Below, piece by piece: positions 43,357-51,780 of a stretch of DNA of 64,000 bases. Position numbers and translations under genes: made by a program. The notes beneath the pieces were generated by a model. The model worked only from the letters and a program-made list of their open reading frames with translations, was not told the DNA's origin and searched no databases. Origin of the DNA: Streptomyces vietnamensis (GTDB lineage: Bacteria > Actinomycetota > Actinomycetes > Streptomycetales > Streptomycetaceae). The stretch covers positions 3,019,001 to 3,083,000 of the forward strand of contig NZ_CP010407.1 of the NCBI RefSeq assembly GCF_000830005.1. The letters run 5' to 3'. Positions within the stretch are counted from its first letter, which is position 1. Every line of letters starts with the position of its first letter.

Positions 43357-45588
43357 TCACACGAGGGCACTCCCTGCGAGCCGATGGGCGAGTGCGGTAA
43401 AGCGCCTGCCCGCCGAGACCGTACGGACCGCCTGGGCGATCGCCCGACGGGAGCCGACCAGGACGACGAGCTTCCTGGCCCGGGTCACGGCCGTGTAGAG
43501 CAGGTTCCGCTGGAGCATCATCCAGGCGCTCATGGTGACCGGGATCACCACCGCCGGATACTCGCTGCCCTGCGAGCGGTGGATGGTGACCGCGTACGCG
43601 TGGGCGAGTTCGTCCAGCTCGTCGAAGTCGTACGCCACCTCCTCGTCCTCGTCCGTCCGCACGGTCAGCCGCTGTTCGACGGTGTCCAGTGCCGTGACGA
43701 CGCCGACCGTACCGTTGAAGACGCCGTTGGCCCCCTTCTCATAGTTGTTCCGAATCTGGGTCACCTTGTCACCGACCCGGAAGACCCGGCCGCCGAACCG
43801 CTTCTCCGGCAGGTCCGGGCGGGCCGGGGTGATCGCCTGCTGGAGCAGACCGTTGAGCGAGCCCGCGCCCGCCGGGCCCCGGTGCATGGGGGCGAGGACC
43901 TGGACGTCCCGGCGCGGGTCGAGGCCGAACTTGGCCGGAATCCGCCGGGCCGCGACGTCCACGGTCACCCGGGCGGCGTCCTCCGTCTCCTCCTCGACGA
44001 AGAGGAAGAAGTCCGGGAGGCCCTGGGTGAGGGGCGGGGTGCCGGCGTTGATCCGGTGCGCGTTGGTGACCACCCCGGACTGCTGGGCCTGCCGGAAGAT
44101 CCGGGTCAGCCGCACGGACGGTACGGGGCTGCCGGGGGCGAGCAGATCACCGAGCACCTCACCGGCACCGACCGACGGCAGCTGGTCGACGTCCCCCACG
44201 AGCAGCAGATGGGCACCCGGTGCCACGGCCTTGACCAGCTTGTTCGCCAGGAGCAGGTCCAGCATGGAGGCCTCGTCGACGACGATCAGATCGGCGTCGA
44301 GCGGCCGGTCCCGGTCGTAGGCCGCGTCCCCGCCCGGCTTCAGCTCCAGGAGCCGGTGGACGGTGGAGGCCTCGGCGCCGGTCAGCTCGGCGAGCCGCTT
44401 GGCGGCCCGGCCGGTGGGGGCGGCGAGCACGACCTTGGCCTTCTTGGCGCGGGCCAGCTCCACGATCGAGCGGACGGTGAAGGACTTGCCGCAGCCGGGA
44501 CCGCCGGTGAGCACGGCGACCTTGCGGGTGAGGGCGAGCCGCACGGCCTCCTCCTGCTCGGGCGCGAGCGAGGCCCCCGTACGGTCCGCGAGCCAGGCCA
44601 GCGCCTTGTCCCAGGCGACGTCCTGGAAGGCCGGCATGCGGTCCTCCTCGGTCCGAAGGAGTCGCCGGAGCTGGCCGGCGAGGGACAGCTCGGCCCGGTG
44701 GAAGGGGATGAGATAGACGGCGGTGACGGGTGCCCCCTCGGGGCCCGGCACGACCTCCCGTACGACCCCCTCGGGATCGTCGGCGAGCTCACCGAGACAC
44801 TCGATGACGAGCCCGGTGTCGACCTGGAGCAGCTTCACGGCATCGGCGATGAGCCGCTCCTCCGGCAGGAAGCAGTGCCCCTGGTCGCTGGACTGCGACA
44901 GCGCGTACTGCAGGCCCGCCTTCACCCGGTCGGGGCTGTCGTGCGGGATGCCGACGGACTGGGCGATCTTGTCGGCGGTGAGGAAACCGATGCCCCACAC
45001 GTCGGCGGCGAGCCGGTAGGGCTGGTTACGCACGACGGAGATCGAGGCGTCCCCGTACTTCTTGTAGATCCGCACGGCGATGGAGGTGGAGACCCCCACC
45101 CCCTGGAGGAACACCATCACCTCCTTGATCGCCTTCTGTTCCTCCCAGGCGGCGGTGATGTTCTTGGTCCGCTTGGGCCCGAGCCCCGGCACCTCGATCA
45201 GCCGGGCCGGGGCCTCTTCGAGGATGTCGAGGGTGTCGAGCCCGAAGTGCTGTGTGATCCGGTCGGCGAAGACGGGCCCGATGCCCTTGACGAGCCCGGA
45301 GCCGAGATAGCGCCGGATGCCCTGGATGGTGGCGGGCAGCACGGTCGTGTAGTTGTCGACGGTGAACTGCTTGCCGTACTGCGGGTGGGAGCCCCAGCGG
45401 CCCTCCATCCGCAGCGACTCCCCCGGCTGGGCCCCGAGCAGCGCGCCGACGACCGTGAGCAGGTCCCCGGCACCCCGCCCGGTGTCGACCCGGGCGACCG
45501 TGTACCCGCTCTCCTCGTTGGCGTACGTGATCCTCTCGAGCACCCCCTCGACGACGGCGGGGCGGTACGGCTGACCCTCGTTGGACAT
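43357..45588 (-). CDS. RecD2-like SF1 DNA helicase
   Basis: 743 residues, as in RecD2 (RecD-like without RecBC). An N-terminal OB-like and helix-hairpin-helix part (EGVLERITYANEESGYTVAR, VKGIGPVFADRIT, VPGLGPKRTKNI) precedes the helicase. Walker A is GGPGCGKS (about 362-369), motif II VVDEASM, then GDVDQLPSVGAGEVLGDL and TRIFRQA, and near the C terminus YAVTIHRSQGSEYPAVV and TAVTRARKLVVLVG. It unwinds DNA 5'-3' in repair. The ATG at 45588 is 317 bases from the next gene. Confidence 0.93.
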   Translation of the reverse strand: MSNEGQPYRPAVVEGVLERITYANEESGYTVARVDTGRGAGDLLTVVGALLGAQPGESLRMEGRWGSHPQYGKQFTVDNYTTVLPATIQGIRRYLGSGLVKGIGPVFADRITQHFGLDTLDILEEAPARLIEVPGLGPKRTKNITAAWEEQKAIKEVMVFLQGVGVSTSIAVRIYKKYGDASISVVRNQPYRLAADVWGIGFLTADKIAQSVGIPHDSPDRVKAGLQYALSQSSDQGHCFLPEERLIADAVKLLQVDTGLVIECLGELADDPEGVVREVVPGPEGAPVTAVYLIPFHRAELSLAGQLRRLLRTEEDRMPAFQDVAWDKALAWLADRTGASLAPEQEEAVRLALTRKVAVLTGGPGCGKSFTVRSIVELARAKKAKVVLAAPTGRAAKRLAELTGAEASTVHRLLELKPGGDAAYDRDRPLDADLIVVDEASMLDLLLANKLVKAVAPGAHLLLVGDVDQLPSVGAGEVLGDLLAPGSPVPSVRLTRIFRQAQQSGVVTNAHRINAGTPPLTQGLPDFFLFVEEETEDAARVTVDVAARRIPAKFGLDPRRDVQVLAPMHRGPAGAGSLNGLLQQAITPARPDLPEKRFGGRVFRVGDKVTQIRNNYEKGANGVFNGTVGVVTALDTVEQRLTVRTDEDEEVAYDFDELDELAHAYAVTIHRSQGSEYPAVVIPVTMSAWMMLQRNLLYTAVTRARKLVVLVGSRRAIAQAVRTVSAGRRFTALAHRLAGSALV

Positions 45589-45905
45589 GCTTCGACCGTA
45601 GCGAAGAGCTCGGACATCGTGGGGCGCAGGGACGTTTCCTGTGGACGGCCCAAAAAATCAAGATGGCGTTGATTCGCCACATGGCGCGCTTGATCATGCC
45701 GTCGGTGACGGCGGCCGCCGCGTGAATGCGCTGATGAGCCCCGGAAAGCGTGCGCGAGCGACCTCGTCAAGACAGTCGCGCTTGCCACCAATCGTCCAGA
45801 TTCGCCCTTCAGGGCCGTCCCCTGCCACCGGAACGATGGGCGTGCCTTCGAGGCGGCAGTCGTGACCGAGCCGTCGACGTCATCAACGTGAGGGGAAACA
45901 ACGGC
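45589..45905. other. 317-base divergent intergenic region
   Basis: No gene found. It has an imperfect nested inverted repeat ATCAAG-ATGGCG...CGCCACAT...CTTGAT (45657-45694). A promoter for the secreted inhibitor gene should lie in the last 150 bases, but no clear -35/-10 pair stands out. Confidence 0.4.
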
Positions 45906-46379
45906 ATGAAGTGGATCAAGAGCCTGGCCATGACGGGTGCGGCCGTGGCGCTGGCCGCCGGCCAACTGCTGTCCGGCACCGCGTCGGCCGCCCCCGTGGC
46001 CGGGCAGGCGGACGGCCTTCAGCAGAAGGTCGACGCCTACCTGGCGAGCCATCCCGGCGAACGCCAGATCGCCGAGGGCAAGGCGACCATGCCCGGCGGG
46101 TCCGTCACCTTCTCCACCCCCGGCACCACCGACGCCGCCGCCATCAGCTGCAGCTACGGGCACCTGTGTATCCAGGACGGCAACGGCAGCCGCTGGGACT
46201 ACTACTACTGCGGCTACTACGACTTCTCCGGGGTCGGCGACGGGTACTTCAACAACAACCAGACCTCGGGCACCGTCGCGAAGTTCTACAACAGCGACGG
46301 CAGCCTCCGCTGGACCAGCAGGGCCCCGCAGAGCGGCACGGCCTCGTGGACGCCGGTGTACCACATCCGCCCGTGCTGA
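45906..46379 (+). CDS. Secreted peptidase inhibitor I36-like protein
   Basis: 157 residues. A Sec signal peptide (AMTGAAVALAAGQLLSGTASA) is followed by a Gln/Lys-rich segment, then a small beta-rich domain with Cys residues (ISCSYGHLCIQDGNGSRWDY, YYCGYYDFSGVG, NNQTSG) ending VYHIRPC. This resembles the I36 family of Streptomyces metalloproteinase inhibitors (SMPI type). It would act outside the cell on metallopeptidases. The ATG follows GAGGGGAAA. Its convergent terminator is at 46401. Confidence 0.8.
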   Translation: MKWIKSLAMTGAAVALAAGQLLSGTASAAPVAGQADGLQQKVDAYLASHPGERQIAEGKATMPGGSVTFSTPGTTDAAAISCSYGHLCIQDGNGSRWDYYYCGYYDFSGVGDGYFNNNQTSGTVAKFYNSDGSLRWTSRAPQSGTASWTPVYHIRPC

Positions 46380-46400
46380 CCTCTTAGAACCCGGTCGCCC

Positions 46401-46436
46401 GGCACTCCGCCTCCCCGTCGGTGGGGGCGGAGTGCC
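46401..46436. terminator. Bidirectional terminator after the inhibitor gene
   Basis: GGCACTCCGCC and GGCGGAGTGCC form an 11-bp stem, with an inner CCCC/GGG pairing, between convergent genes. Confidence 0.75.
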
Positions 46437-46456
46437 CCGCGTCGGCCGGCAGCACG

Positions 46457-47260
46457 TCAGACCGCCCGGAAGGCCTCCAGGGTCTCTTCCAGGACCTCCA
46501 CTCCGTCCCTCGCCCACAGCTCGTCGTTGAAGAGTTCCACCTCGACCGGGCCCGTGTAGCCGGCCTTCTCCAGCAGCGCCGCCCAGGCCGCGAGGTCGAT
46601 CGCGCCCGTGCCCAGTTGGCCGCGGCCGTTGAGGACGCCCGCCGGGAGGGGGGTCGTCCAGTCGGCGAGCTGGAAGGAGTGGATGCGGCCCGTCACGCCC
46701 GCGCGTTCCACCGCCGCCGGGGCGCGGTCGTCCCACCACAGGTGGTACGTGTCGACCGTGACGCCCACCTGCTCGGCCGGGAAGCGCTCGGCGATCTCCA
46801 GGGCCTGGTCCAGGGTCGAGACCGCGCACCGGTCGGAGGCGTACATGGGGTGGAGGGGCTCGATGGCCAGGCGGATTCCCCGGTCGGACGCGTAGGGGGC
46901 CAGTTCGGCGATCGCCTCCGTGATGCGGGCCCTCGCCGACAGGAGGTCGGGGCAGGCCGGGGTCAGGCCGCCGGAGACCAGGACGAGGGTGTCGGTGCCG
47001 AGGGTCACCGCCTCGTCGATCGCCGCGCGGTTCTCCGCCTCCCAGCCGTCGGTGGTGAAGAAGCCGCCCCGGCAGAGGGTGGTGACGGTGAGCCCCGCGT
47101 CCCGTACGAGAGCGGCGGCGGCCTCGACCCCGTACTCCTGCACTGGTTCGCGCCACAGCCCGATGCCCGGGACTCCCAGTCGGAGGCAGTGCTCCACCAG
47201 CTCGGGCAGGGCCAGTTGCTTCACCGTCATCTGGTTGATGCTGAAGCGGTCGAGGTTCAC
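46457..47260 (-). CDS. Sugar phosphate isomerase/epimerase (TIM barrel), third gene of the DUF993 operon
   Basis: 267 residues. The beta-strand ends readable as metal ligands are LAIEPLHPMYASDR, VGVTVDTYHLWWDD, IHSFQLADW and PVEVELFNDELWA, the xylose-isomerase-like AP_endonuc_2 pattern (Glu-Asp-His-Glu). It would isomerise or epimerise a keto sugar. It starts with GTG at 47260, overlapping the DUF993 gene stop as GTGA. It is the last of three coupled genes under a LacI-type operator, so it acts in the same pathway. Confidence 0.87.
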   Translation of the reverse strand: MNLDRFSINQMTVKQLALPELVEHCLRLGVPGIGLWREPVQEYGVEAAAALVRDAGLTVTTLCRGGFFTTDGWEAENRAAIDEAVTLGTDTLVLVSGGLTPACPDLLSARARITEAIAELAPYASDRGIRLAIEPLHPMYASDRCAVSTLDQALEIAERFPAEQVGVTVDTYHLWWDDRAPAAVERAGVTGRIHSFQLADWTTPLPAGVLNGRGQLGTGAIDLAAWAALLEKAGYTGPVEVELFNDELWARDGVEVLEETLEAFRAV

Positions 47261-48411
47261 TGCGGGACTCCGTACACGGTGAGGAGCGAGCGCATCCGGG
47301 ACTCCGCGCGGGCCGGGTCCGGGAACAGGCCCAGGCCGTCGGCGAGTTCGTACGCGCGCGCGAGGTGCGGCAGCGAGCGGGCGGACTGCAGGCCGCCGAC
47401 CATCGCGAAGTGGTCCTGGTGGCCGGCCAGCCAGGCGAGGAACACCACGCCCGTCTTGTAGAAGCGGGTGGGGGGCTGGAAGAGGTGCCGGGAGAGGGCG
47501 ACGGTGGGGTCGAGGGTCTTGCGGAAGCCGTCCGCGTCGCCGGTGTCGAGCGTCCGCACCGCCTCCGCCGCCAGGGGGCCCAGCGGGTCGAAGATGCCGA
47601 GGAGGGCGTGGCTGAAGCCCTGTTCGTCGCCCGCGATCAGCTCCGGGTAGTGGAAGTCGTCGCCCGTGTAGCAGCGGACGCCCTCCGGGAGGCGGCGGCG
47701 CAGTTCGACCTCGCGCCGGGCGTCGAGGAGGGAGACCTTGATGCCGTCGACCTTGTCGGGGTGGGCCGCGATCAGGTCGAGGAAGGTCTCCGTGGCCGCG
47801 TCCAGGTCGGACGAGCCCCAGTAGCCGTCGAGCGCCGGGTCGAACATCGGGCCCAGCCAGTGCAGGATCACCGGCTCGCCCGCCTGCCGGAGCAGGTGGC
47901 CGTACAGGTCGAGGTAGTCCTCGGGGCCGTGCGCGGCGGCCGCGAGGGCGCGGGAGGCCATGAGGACGGCCTGCGCGCCCGACTCCTCGACGACCGTCAG
48001 CTGTTCCTCGTACGCCGCGCGGATCTCGGCCGGGGTGGCCGGCCCGGTGAGCTGGTCGGTGCCGACGCCGCAGGCGATCCGGCCGCCGACGGCCTTCGCT
48101 TCGGCGGAGGACCGGCGGATCAGCTCCGCCGCCCCGGCCCAGTCCAGGCCCATCCCTCGCTGCGCGGTGTCCATCGCCTCGGCGACCCCGAGGCCGTGGG
48201 ACCAGAGGTGGCGGCGGAAGGCGAGGGTGGCGTCCCAGTCGACGGCGGCCGGGGAGTCGGGGGTGGTGTCGGCGTACGGGTCGGCGACGACGTGCGCGGC
48301 GGAGAAGACCGTACGGGAGGTCAGCGGGCCCGTCGCGGTGAGCGCGAGCGGCTCGGTGCGGGGGGTGTACGCGCGCGTGGTGCCGTCCGGGGAAGGGAGG
48401 CGGACCGTCAC
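47257..48411 (-). CDS. DUF993 protein (dihydrodipicolinate synthase-like), second gene
   Basis: 384 residues. Family PF06187 (DUF993), distantly related to class I aldolases such as DapA. Segments: FSAAHVVADPYADTTPDS, YEEQLTVVEESGAQAVLMAS, YLDLYGHLLRQAGEPVILHW, DKVDGIKVSLLDARREVELR with a possible Schiff-base Lys, and GVRCYTGDDFHYPELI. It could cleave or dehydrate the keto acid made by the partner dehydrogenase. It starts with GTG at 48411, overlapping the oxidoreductase stop as GTGA. No experimentally proven reaction is known to me. Confidence 0.8.
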   Translation of the reverse strand: MTVRLPSPDGTTRAYTPRTEPLALTATGPLTSRTVFSAAHVVADPYADTTPDSPAAVDWDATLAFRRHLWSHGLGVAEAMDTAQRGMGLDWAGAAELIRRSSAEAKAVGGRIACGVGTDQLTGPATPAEIRAAYEEQLTVVEESGAQAVLMASRALAAAAHGPEDYLDLYGHLLRQAGEPVILHWLGPMFDPALDGYWGSSDLDAATETFLDLIAAHPDKVDGIKVSLLDARREVELRRRLPEGVRCYTGDDFHYPELIAGDEQGFSHALLGIFDPLGPLAAEAVRTLDTGDADGFRKTLDPTVALSRHLFQPPTRFYKTGVVFLAWLAGHQDHFAMVGGLQSARSLPHLARAYELADGLGLFPDPARAESRMRSLLTVYGVPQ

Positions 48412-49559
48412 AGGGTCACCTCCGGGACGTCCAGGCGGCGGCCCTCGGCGGCCGACTTCAGGCCGAGCTCGGCGAGCTGGACGCCGCGGGCGCCGGCGAG
48501 GAGGTCCCAGTGGTAGGGCTCGTCGAGCGCGACGTGCCGGAGGAACAGCTCCCACTGGGCCTTGAAGCCGTTGTCGAACTCGGTGTTGTCGGGGACCTCC
48601 TGCCACTGGTCGCGGAAGGAGTAGGCGGCGGGGATGTCGGGGTTCCACACCGGCTTGGGGGTGGCCGAGCGGTGCTGGACCCGGCAGTTGCGCAGGCCCG
48701 CGACGGCGGAGCCGTGGGTGCCGTCGACCTGGAACTCGACGAGCTCGTCGCGGTTGACGCGGACCGCCCAGGAGGAGTTGATCTGGGCGATCGCGCCGCC
48801 CTCCAGCTGGAAGATGCCGTACGCGGCGTCGTCGGCGGTGGCGGCGTACGGCTTGCCCTGCTCGTCCCAGCGCTGCGGAACGTGCGTGGCGACGTGCGCG
48901 GTGACGCCCGTGACCCGGCCGAAGAGCTCGTGGAGCACGTACTCCCAGTGCGGGAACATGTCGACGACGATGCCGCCGCCGTCCTCCGCGCGGTAGTTCC
49001 AGCTGGGGCGCTGGGCCTCCTGCCAGTCGCCCTCGAAGACCCAGTAGCCGAACTCGCCGCGCACGGACAGGATCTCGCCGAAGAAGCCGCCGTCGACGAG
49101 GCGCTTGAGCTTGAGCAGGCCGGGGAGGAAGAGCTTGTCCTGGACGACGCCGTGCTTGATGCCCTTCGCCTCGGCGAGGCGGGCGAGTTCCAGGGCGCCG
49201 GCGAGGTCGGCGGCGGTGGGCTTCTCGGTGTAGACGTGCTTGCCGGCGGCGATGGCCTTGGTGATCGCGTCGACGCGGGCCGAGGTGACCTGGGCGTCGA
49301 AGTAGACGTCGACGGTGTCGTCGGCGAGGACGGCGTCGAGGTCGGTGGACCACTCGGTGAGGCCGTGGCGCTCGGCGAGGGCGCGCAGGGCGTGCTCGCG
49401 GCGGCCGACGAGGACGGGCTCGGGCCAGAGGGTCTCGCCGTTGCCGAGGTCGAGGCCGCCCTGTTCGCGCAGGGCGAGGATCGAGCGGACGAGGTGCTGG
49501 CGGTGTCCCATGCGGCCGGTGACGCCGTTCATGGCGATGCGGACTGTCCTGCGTGTCAC
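48408..49559 (-). CDS. Gfo/Idh/MocA family oxidoreductase, first gene of the LacI-controlled operon
   Basis: 383 residues. A Rossmann-type start (VRIAMNGVTGRMGHRQH) and the EKPT motif (AAGKHVYTEKPTAADL, with the conserved Lys of the active site) are typical of this sugar dehydrogenase family. A C-terminal domain with GGGIVVDMFPHWEYVL and YGIFQLEGGAIAQINSSW follows. It would oxidise a sugar or inositol-like compound with NAD(P). GTG 49559 follows GAGGGGAAAC. A LacI operator lies 50 bases upstream, and the LacI gene is divergent. Confidence 0.87.
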   Translation of the reverse strand: MTRRTVRIAMNGVTGRMGHRQHLVRSILALREQGGLDLGNGETLWPEPVLVGRREHALRALAERHGLTEWSTDLDAVLADDTVDVYFDAQVTSARVDAITKAIAAGKHVYTEKPTAADLAGALELARLAEAKGIKHGVVQDKLFLPGLLKLKRLVDGGFFGEILSVRGEFGYWVFEGDWQEAQRPSWNYRAEDGGGIVVDMFPHWEYVLHELFGRVTGVTAHVATHVPQRWDEQGKPYAATADDAAYGIFQLEGGAIAQINSSWAVRVNRDELVEFQVDGTHGSAVAGLRNCRVQHRSATPKPVWNPDIPAAYSFRDQWQEVPDNTEFDNGFKAQWELFLRHVALDEPYHWDLLAGARGVQLAELGLKSAAEGRRLDVPEVTL

Positions 49560-49609
49560 GAAGTTTCCCCTCCACGGCGATCCGCGCCCTCGCTCCTCAC
49601 GAAAGGATA

Positions 49610-49621
49610 GAAAGCGCTTTC
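49610..49621. promoter_or_regulatory. LacI-family operator
   Basis: GAAAGCGCTTTC, a perfect palindrome with the central CG of LacI-type operators, 50 bases upstream of the oxidoreductase gene and 84 bases before the lacI-type gene. It should control both directions. Confidence 0.85.
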
Positions 49622-49667
49622 CATCGAGGATGACGCTAGCCTGCCGACATCGCCGCCGACAAGGGCC

Positions 49668-49707
49668 CTGGAGGTACGCACACGATGCTGGAGGTACGCA
49701 CGCGATG
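49668..49707. repeat. 20-bp duplication covering a ribosome site and start codon
   Basis: CTGGAGGTACGCA plus CACGATG or CGCGATG occurs twice head to tail (49668-49687 and 49688-49707). Each copy has GGAGG and an ATG. Confidence 0.9.
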
Positions 49708-49708
49708 A
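49685..49708 (+). CDS. Seven-codon leader peptide overlapping the LacI-type start
   Basis: The ATG of the first duplicate (49685) reads MLEVRTR and stops at a TGA that overlaps the regulator's ATG as ATGA. Both starts have their own GGAGG. Translation of the peptide would feed ribosomes onto the regulator start, or weaken it. Confidence 0.55.
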   Translation: MLEVRTR

Positions 49709-50751
49709 CCGTCACCCTGGCGGACGTGGCCGCCCGCGCACGGGTCTCCCCCGCCACCGTCTCCCGCGTCCTGAACGGCAACTACCCGGTCGCCGCGTCG
49801 ACCAGGGAGCGGGTGCTGCGGGCCGTGGACGAGCTGGACTACGTCCTCAACGGCCCCGCGAGCGCCCTCGCCGCCGCCACCTCCGACCTGGTCGGCGTGC
49901 TGGTCAACGACATCGCCGACCCGTTCTTCGGGATCATGGCGAGCGCGGCGCAGAGCGCGATCGGGGAGAGCGCCACGGGGCGCGGCGGGGGCGAGAAGCT
50001 CGCCGTCGTCTGCAACACCGGCGGCTCCCCCGAGCGCGAGCTGACCTACCTCACCCTGCTCCAGCGGCAGCGGGCGGCGGCCGTGATCCTCATGGGCGGC
50101 TCCCTGGAGGACCCGGAGCACCTCGCGGCGACGGCCGGGAAACTGACGAAGCTGGCGGAGGCGGGGACCCGGGTCGTGCTGTGCGGACGCCCGCCGGCGC
50201 CGGGCGACGCGAGCGCGGCGGCCCTCGTCTTCGACAACCGCACCGGGGGGCGGCTCCTCACCGAGCACCTCCTCGGCCTCGGCCACCGGCGCATCGGTTA
50301 CGTGGCGGGCCCGGCCGACCGGACGACGACCCGGCACCGCCTGGAGGGCCACCGGGAGGCCCTCGCCGCGGCGGGCGTGGCGGAGGGCCCGACGGTCCAC
50401 GGCCCGTACGACCGCCGTTCCGGCCACGAGGCGACGACCGAGCTCCTCGCCCGCGACCCGCACCTCACGGCGGTCGTCGCCGCCAACGACACGGTGGCGC
50501 TCGGCGTCTGCGCGGCCCTGCGGGAGCGGGGCCTGTCGATCCCCGGCGACGTGTCGGTCGCGGGCTTCGACGACCTCCCGTTCTCGGTGGACGCGGTCCC
50601 GGCCCTGACGACGGTACGGCTGCCGTTGCACGAGGCGGGGGTCCGCGCGGGCCGCCTGGCCATGCACGCGGAGGAGCCTCCGGCGGGCGGCGTGGAGACG
50701 GTGCCGGGGGAGCTGGTGGTACGGGGGTCGACGGCGGCGCCCCGGGGATAG
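49705..50751 (+). CDS. LacI family transcriptional regulator
   Basis: 348 residues. The HTH and hinge read VTLADVAARARVSPATVSRV, then LNGNYPVAASTRERVLRAVD, with the periplasmic-binding-like effector domain after it (DLVGVLVNDIADPFFGIMAS, LGHRRIGYVAGPADRTTTRH, VVAANDTVALGVCAALRERG, VSVAGFDDLPFSV). It probably represses the divergent Gfo/Idh-DUF993-isomerase operon through the palindrome at 49610, and is released by a sugar. The ATG at 49705 lies ten bases after GGAGG. Confidence 0.94.
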   Translation: MTVTLADVAARARVSPATVSRVLNGNYPVAASTRERVLRAVDELDYVLNGPASALAAATSDLVGVLVNDIADPFFGIMASAAQSAIGESATGRGGGEKLAVVCNTGGSPERELTYLTLLQRQRAAAVILMGGSLEDPEHLAATAGKLTKLAEAGTRVVLCGRPPAPGDASAAALVFDNRTGGRLLTEHLLGLGHRRIGYVAGPADRTTTRHRLEGHREALAAAGVAEGPTVHGPYDRRSGHEATTELLARDPHLTAVVAANDTVALGVCAALRERGLSIPGDVSVAGFDDLPFSVDAVPALTTVRLPLHEAGVRAGRLAMHAEEPPAGGVETVPGELVVRGSTAAPRG

Positions 50752-50792
50752 GCGACCGCTATCGTGGTGACGAGCGCCACACGGAGGATCGC

Positions 50793-51359
50793 ATGACGAC
50801 CATACTGATGGACCTTTCCAGCGCGTGGGACGTCCTGGACGGCGTCAACCTGCCCAACGGCTTCCGCGTCGAGATCACGGACGGAAAGATCATCATGACC
50901 CCCCAGGGCGAGCAGCAGTGGAAGGTGATCCTTCGGGCCGCCCCTCAGATCGAGCAGCAGCTCGCCGGACATGGCGAGATCCTCTCGGACGTCATGATCG
51001 ACTTCCCGTCGAGCCTTTACGGCTACGCCCCCGACCTGGCCATCGTCGCCCCCGGCTCCGAGCGGAACAAGCGCGGCCGCTTCGAGTGGCACAGCCTGGA
51101 GGCCGTGCTGGAGATCGTCTCGCTCAGCACGCGGGACAACGACTTCGAGAAGAAGTTCCGGATGTACGCGGAGTGTGCGATCCCGCTCTACGTGATCATC
51201 GACCCGTCCGAGAACGTCTGCACCATCCACAGCAAGCCCGCCCGCACCGGCGTCTACACGGAGCAGGAGACGATCGCCTTCGGCGAGGACCTCGTCCTGC
51301 CTCTCGAAGGGCGCGAGATCGTCGTGAAGACCGACGGCTTCCCACGCTCCGAGGGCTGA
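50793..51359 (+). CDS. Uma2 family endonuclease-like protein
   Basis: 188 residues. Uma2 (DUF820, PD-(D/E)XK fold) is found in large numbers in actinobacteria. The core reads NGFRVEITDGKIIMTPQG, the metal site YAPDLAIVAPGSERN and the strand AVLEIVSLSTRDNDFEKKFR with Glu and Lys, and YVIIDPSENV near the end. A nuclease role is inferred from the fold only; the targets are not known. The ATG follows ACGGAGGATC. Just downstream is a truncated pseudogene in the same direction. Confidence 0.83.
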   Translation: MTTILMDLSSAWDVLDGVNLPNGFRVEITDGKIIMTPQGEQQWKVILRAAPQIEQQLAGHGEILSDVMIDFPSSLYGYAPDLAIVAPGSERNKRGRFEWHSLEAVLEIVSLSTRDNDFEKKFRMYAECAIPLYVIIDPSENVCTIHSKPARTGVYTEQETIAFGEDLVLPLEGREIVVKTDGFPRSEG

Positions 51360-51360
51360 G

Positions 51361-51780
51361 CGCGCCGCACCCTTTCATGAGCATGAGGGGTTCGGCGGCG
51401 AGCTGCCCCTGCCGGGCACCACGCAGGCCGCCGACCGCTTCGTCCGGGCCGCCTACTACGTGGACCGGCTGCCGCCGGCCGACACCCCGGCCCGTGCCTA
51501 CGCGGCGCTCCTGAGCGTCATGCGGAACGCGGCCCAGCCGTTCGGGACGCCCGACCCGGCCCGGCCGAACATCTCGTCGACGATCTGGCGCACCCTCGCG
51601 GACCTGACCAACGGGGTGTACGCCTTCGAGTCCTCGTTCTCCCCCGACATCGTCTGGACCCGGCTCGACGCGCTCGACTTCGACCGGGCGGCGCGGCTCG
51701 ACCTCTCGGCGGAGGGGCTGCTCGGGGACGTCAGCGGCCGCTACGAGCCGGCGGAGCCGTTCGAGTTCGCGTCGGCGTAA
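51361..51780 (+). pseudogene. C-terminal remnant of a choloylglycine/penicillin V acylase-type Ntn hydrolase
   Basis: The frame is open from before 51361 without a start and reads EHEGFGGELPLPGTTQAADR, FVRAAYYVDRLPP and ISSTIWRTLADLTNGVYAFE up to the stop at 51780. This matches the last third of linear-amide C-N hydrolases (LPG...RFVRAA). The catalytic N-terminal Cys region is absent, so the gene is truncated. An ATG at 51460 could give a 106-residue product, but without the active site. Its 3' end overlaps the convergent kinase gene by 40 bases. Confidence 0.7.
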
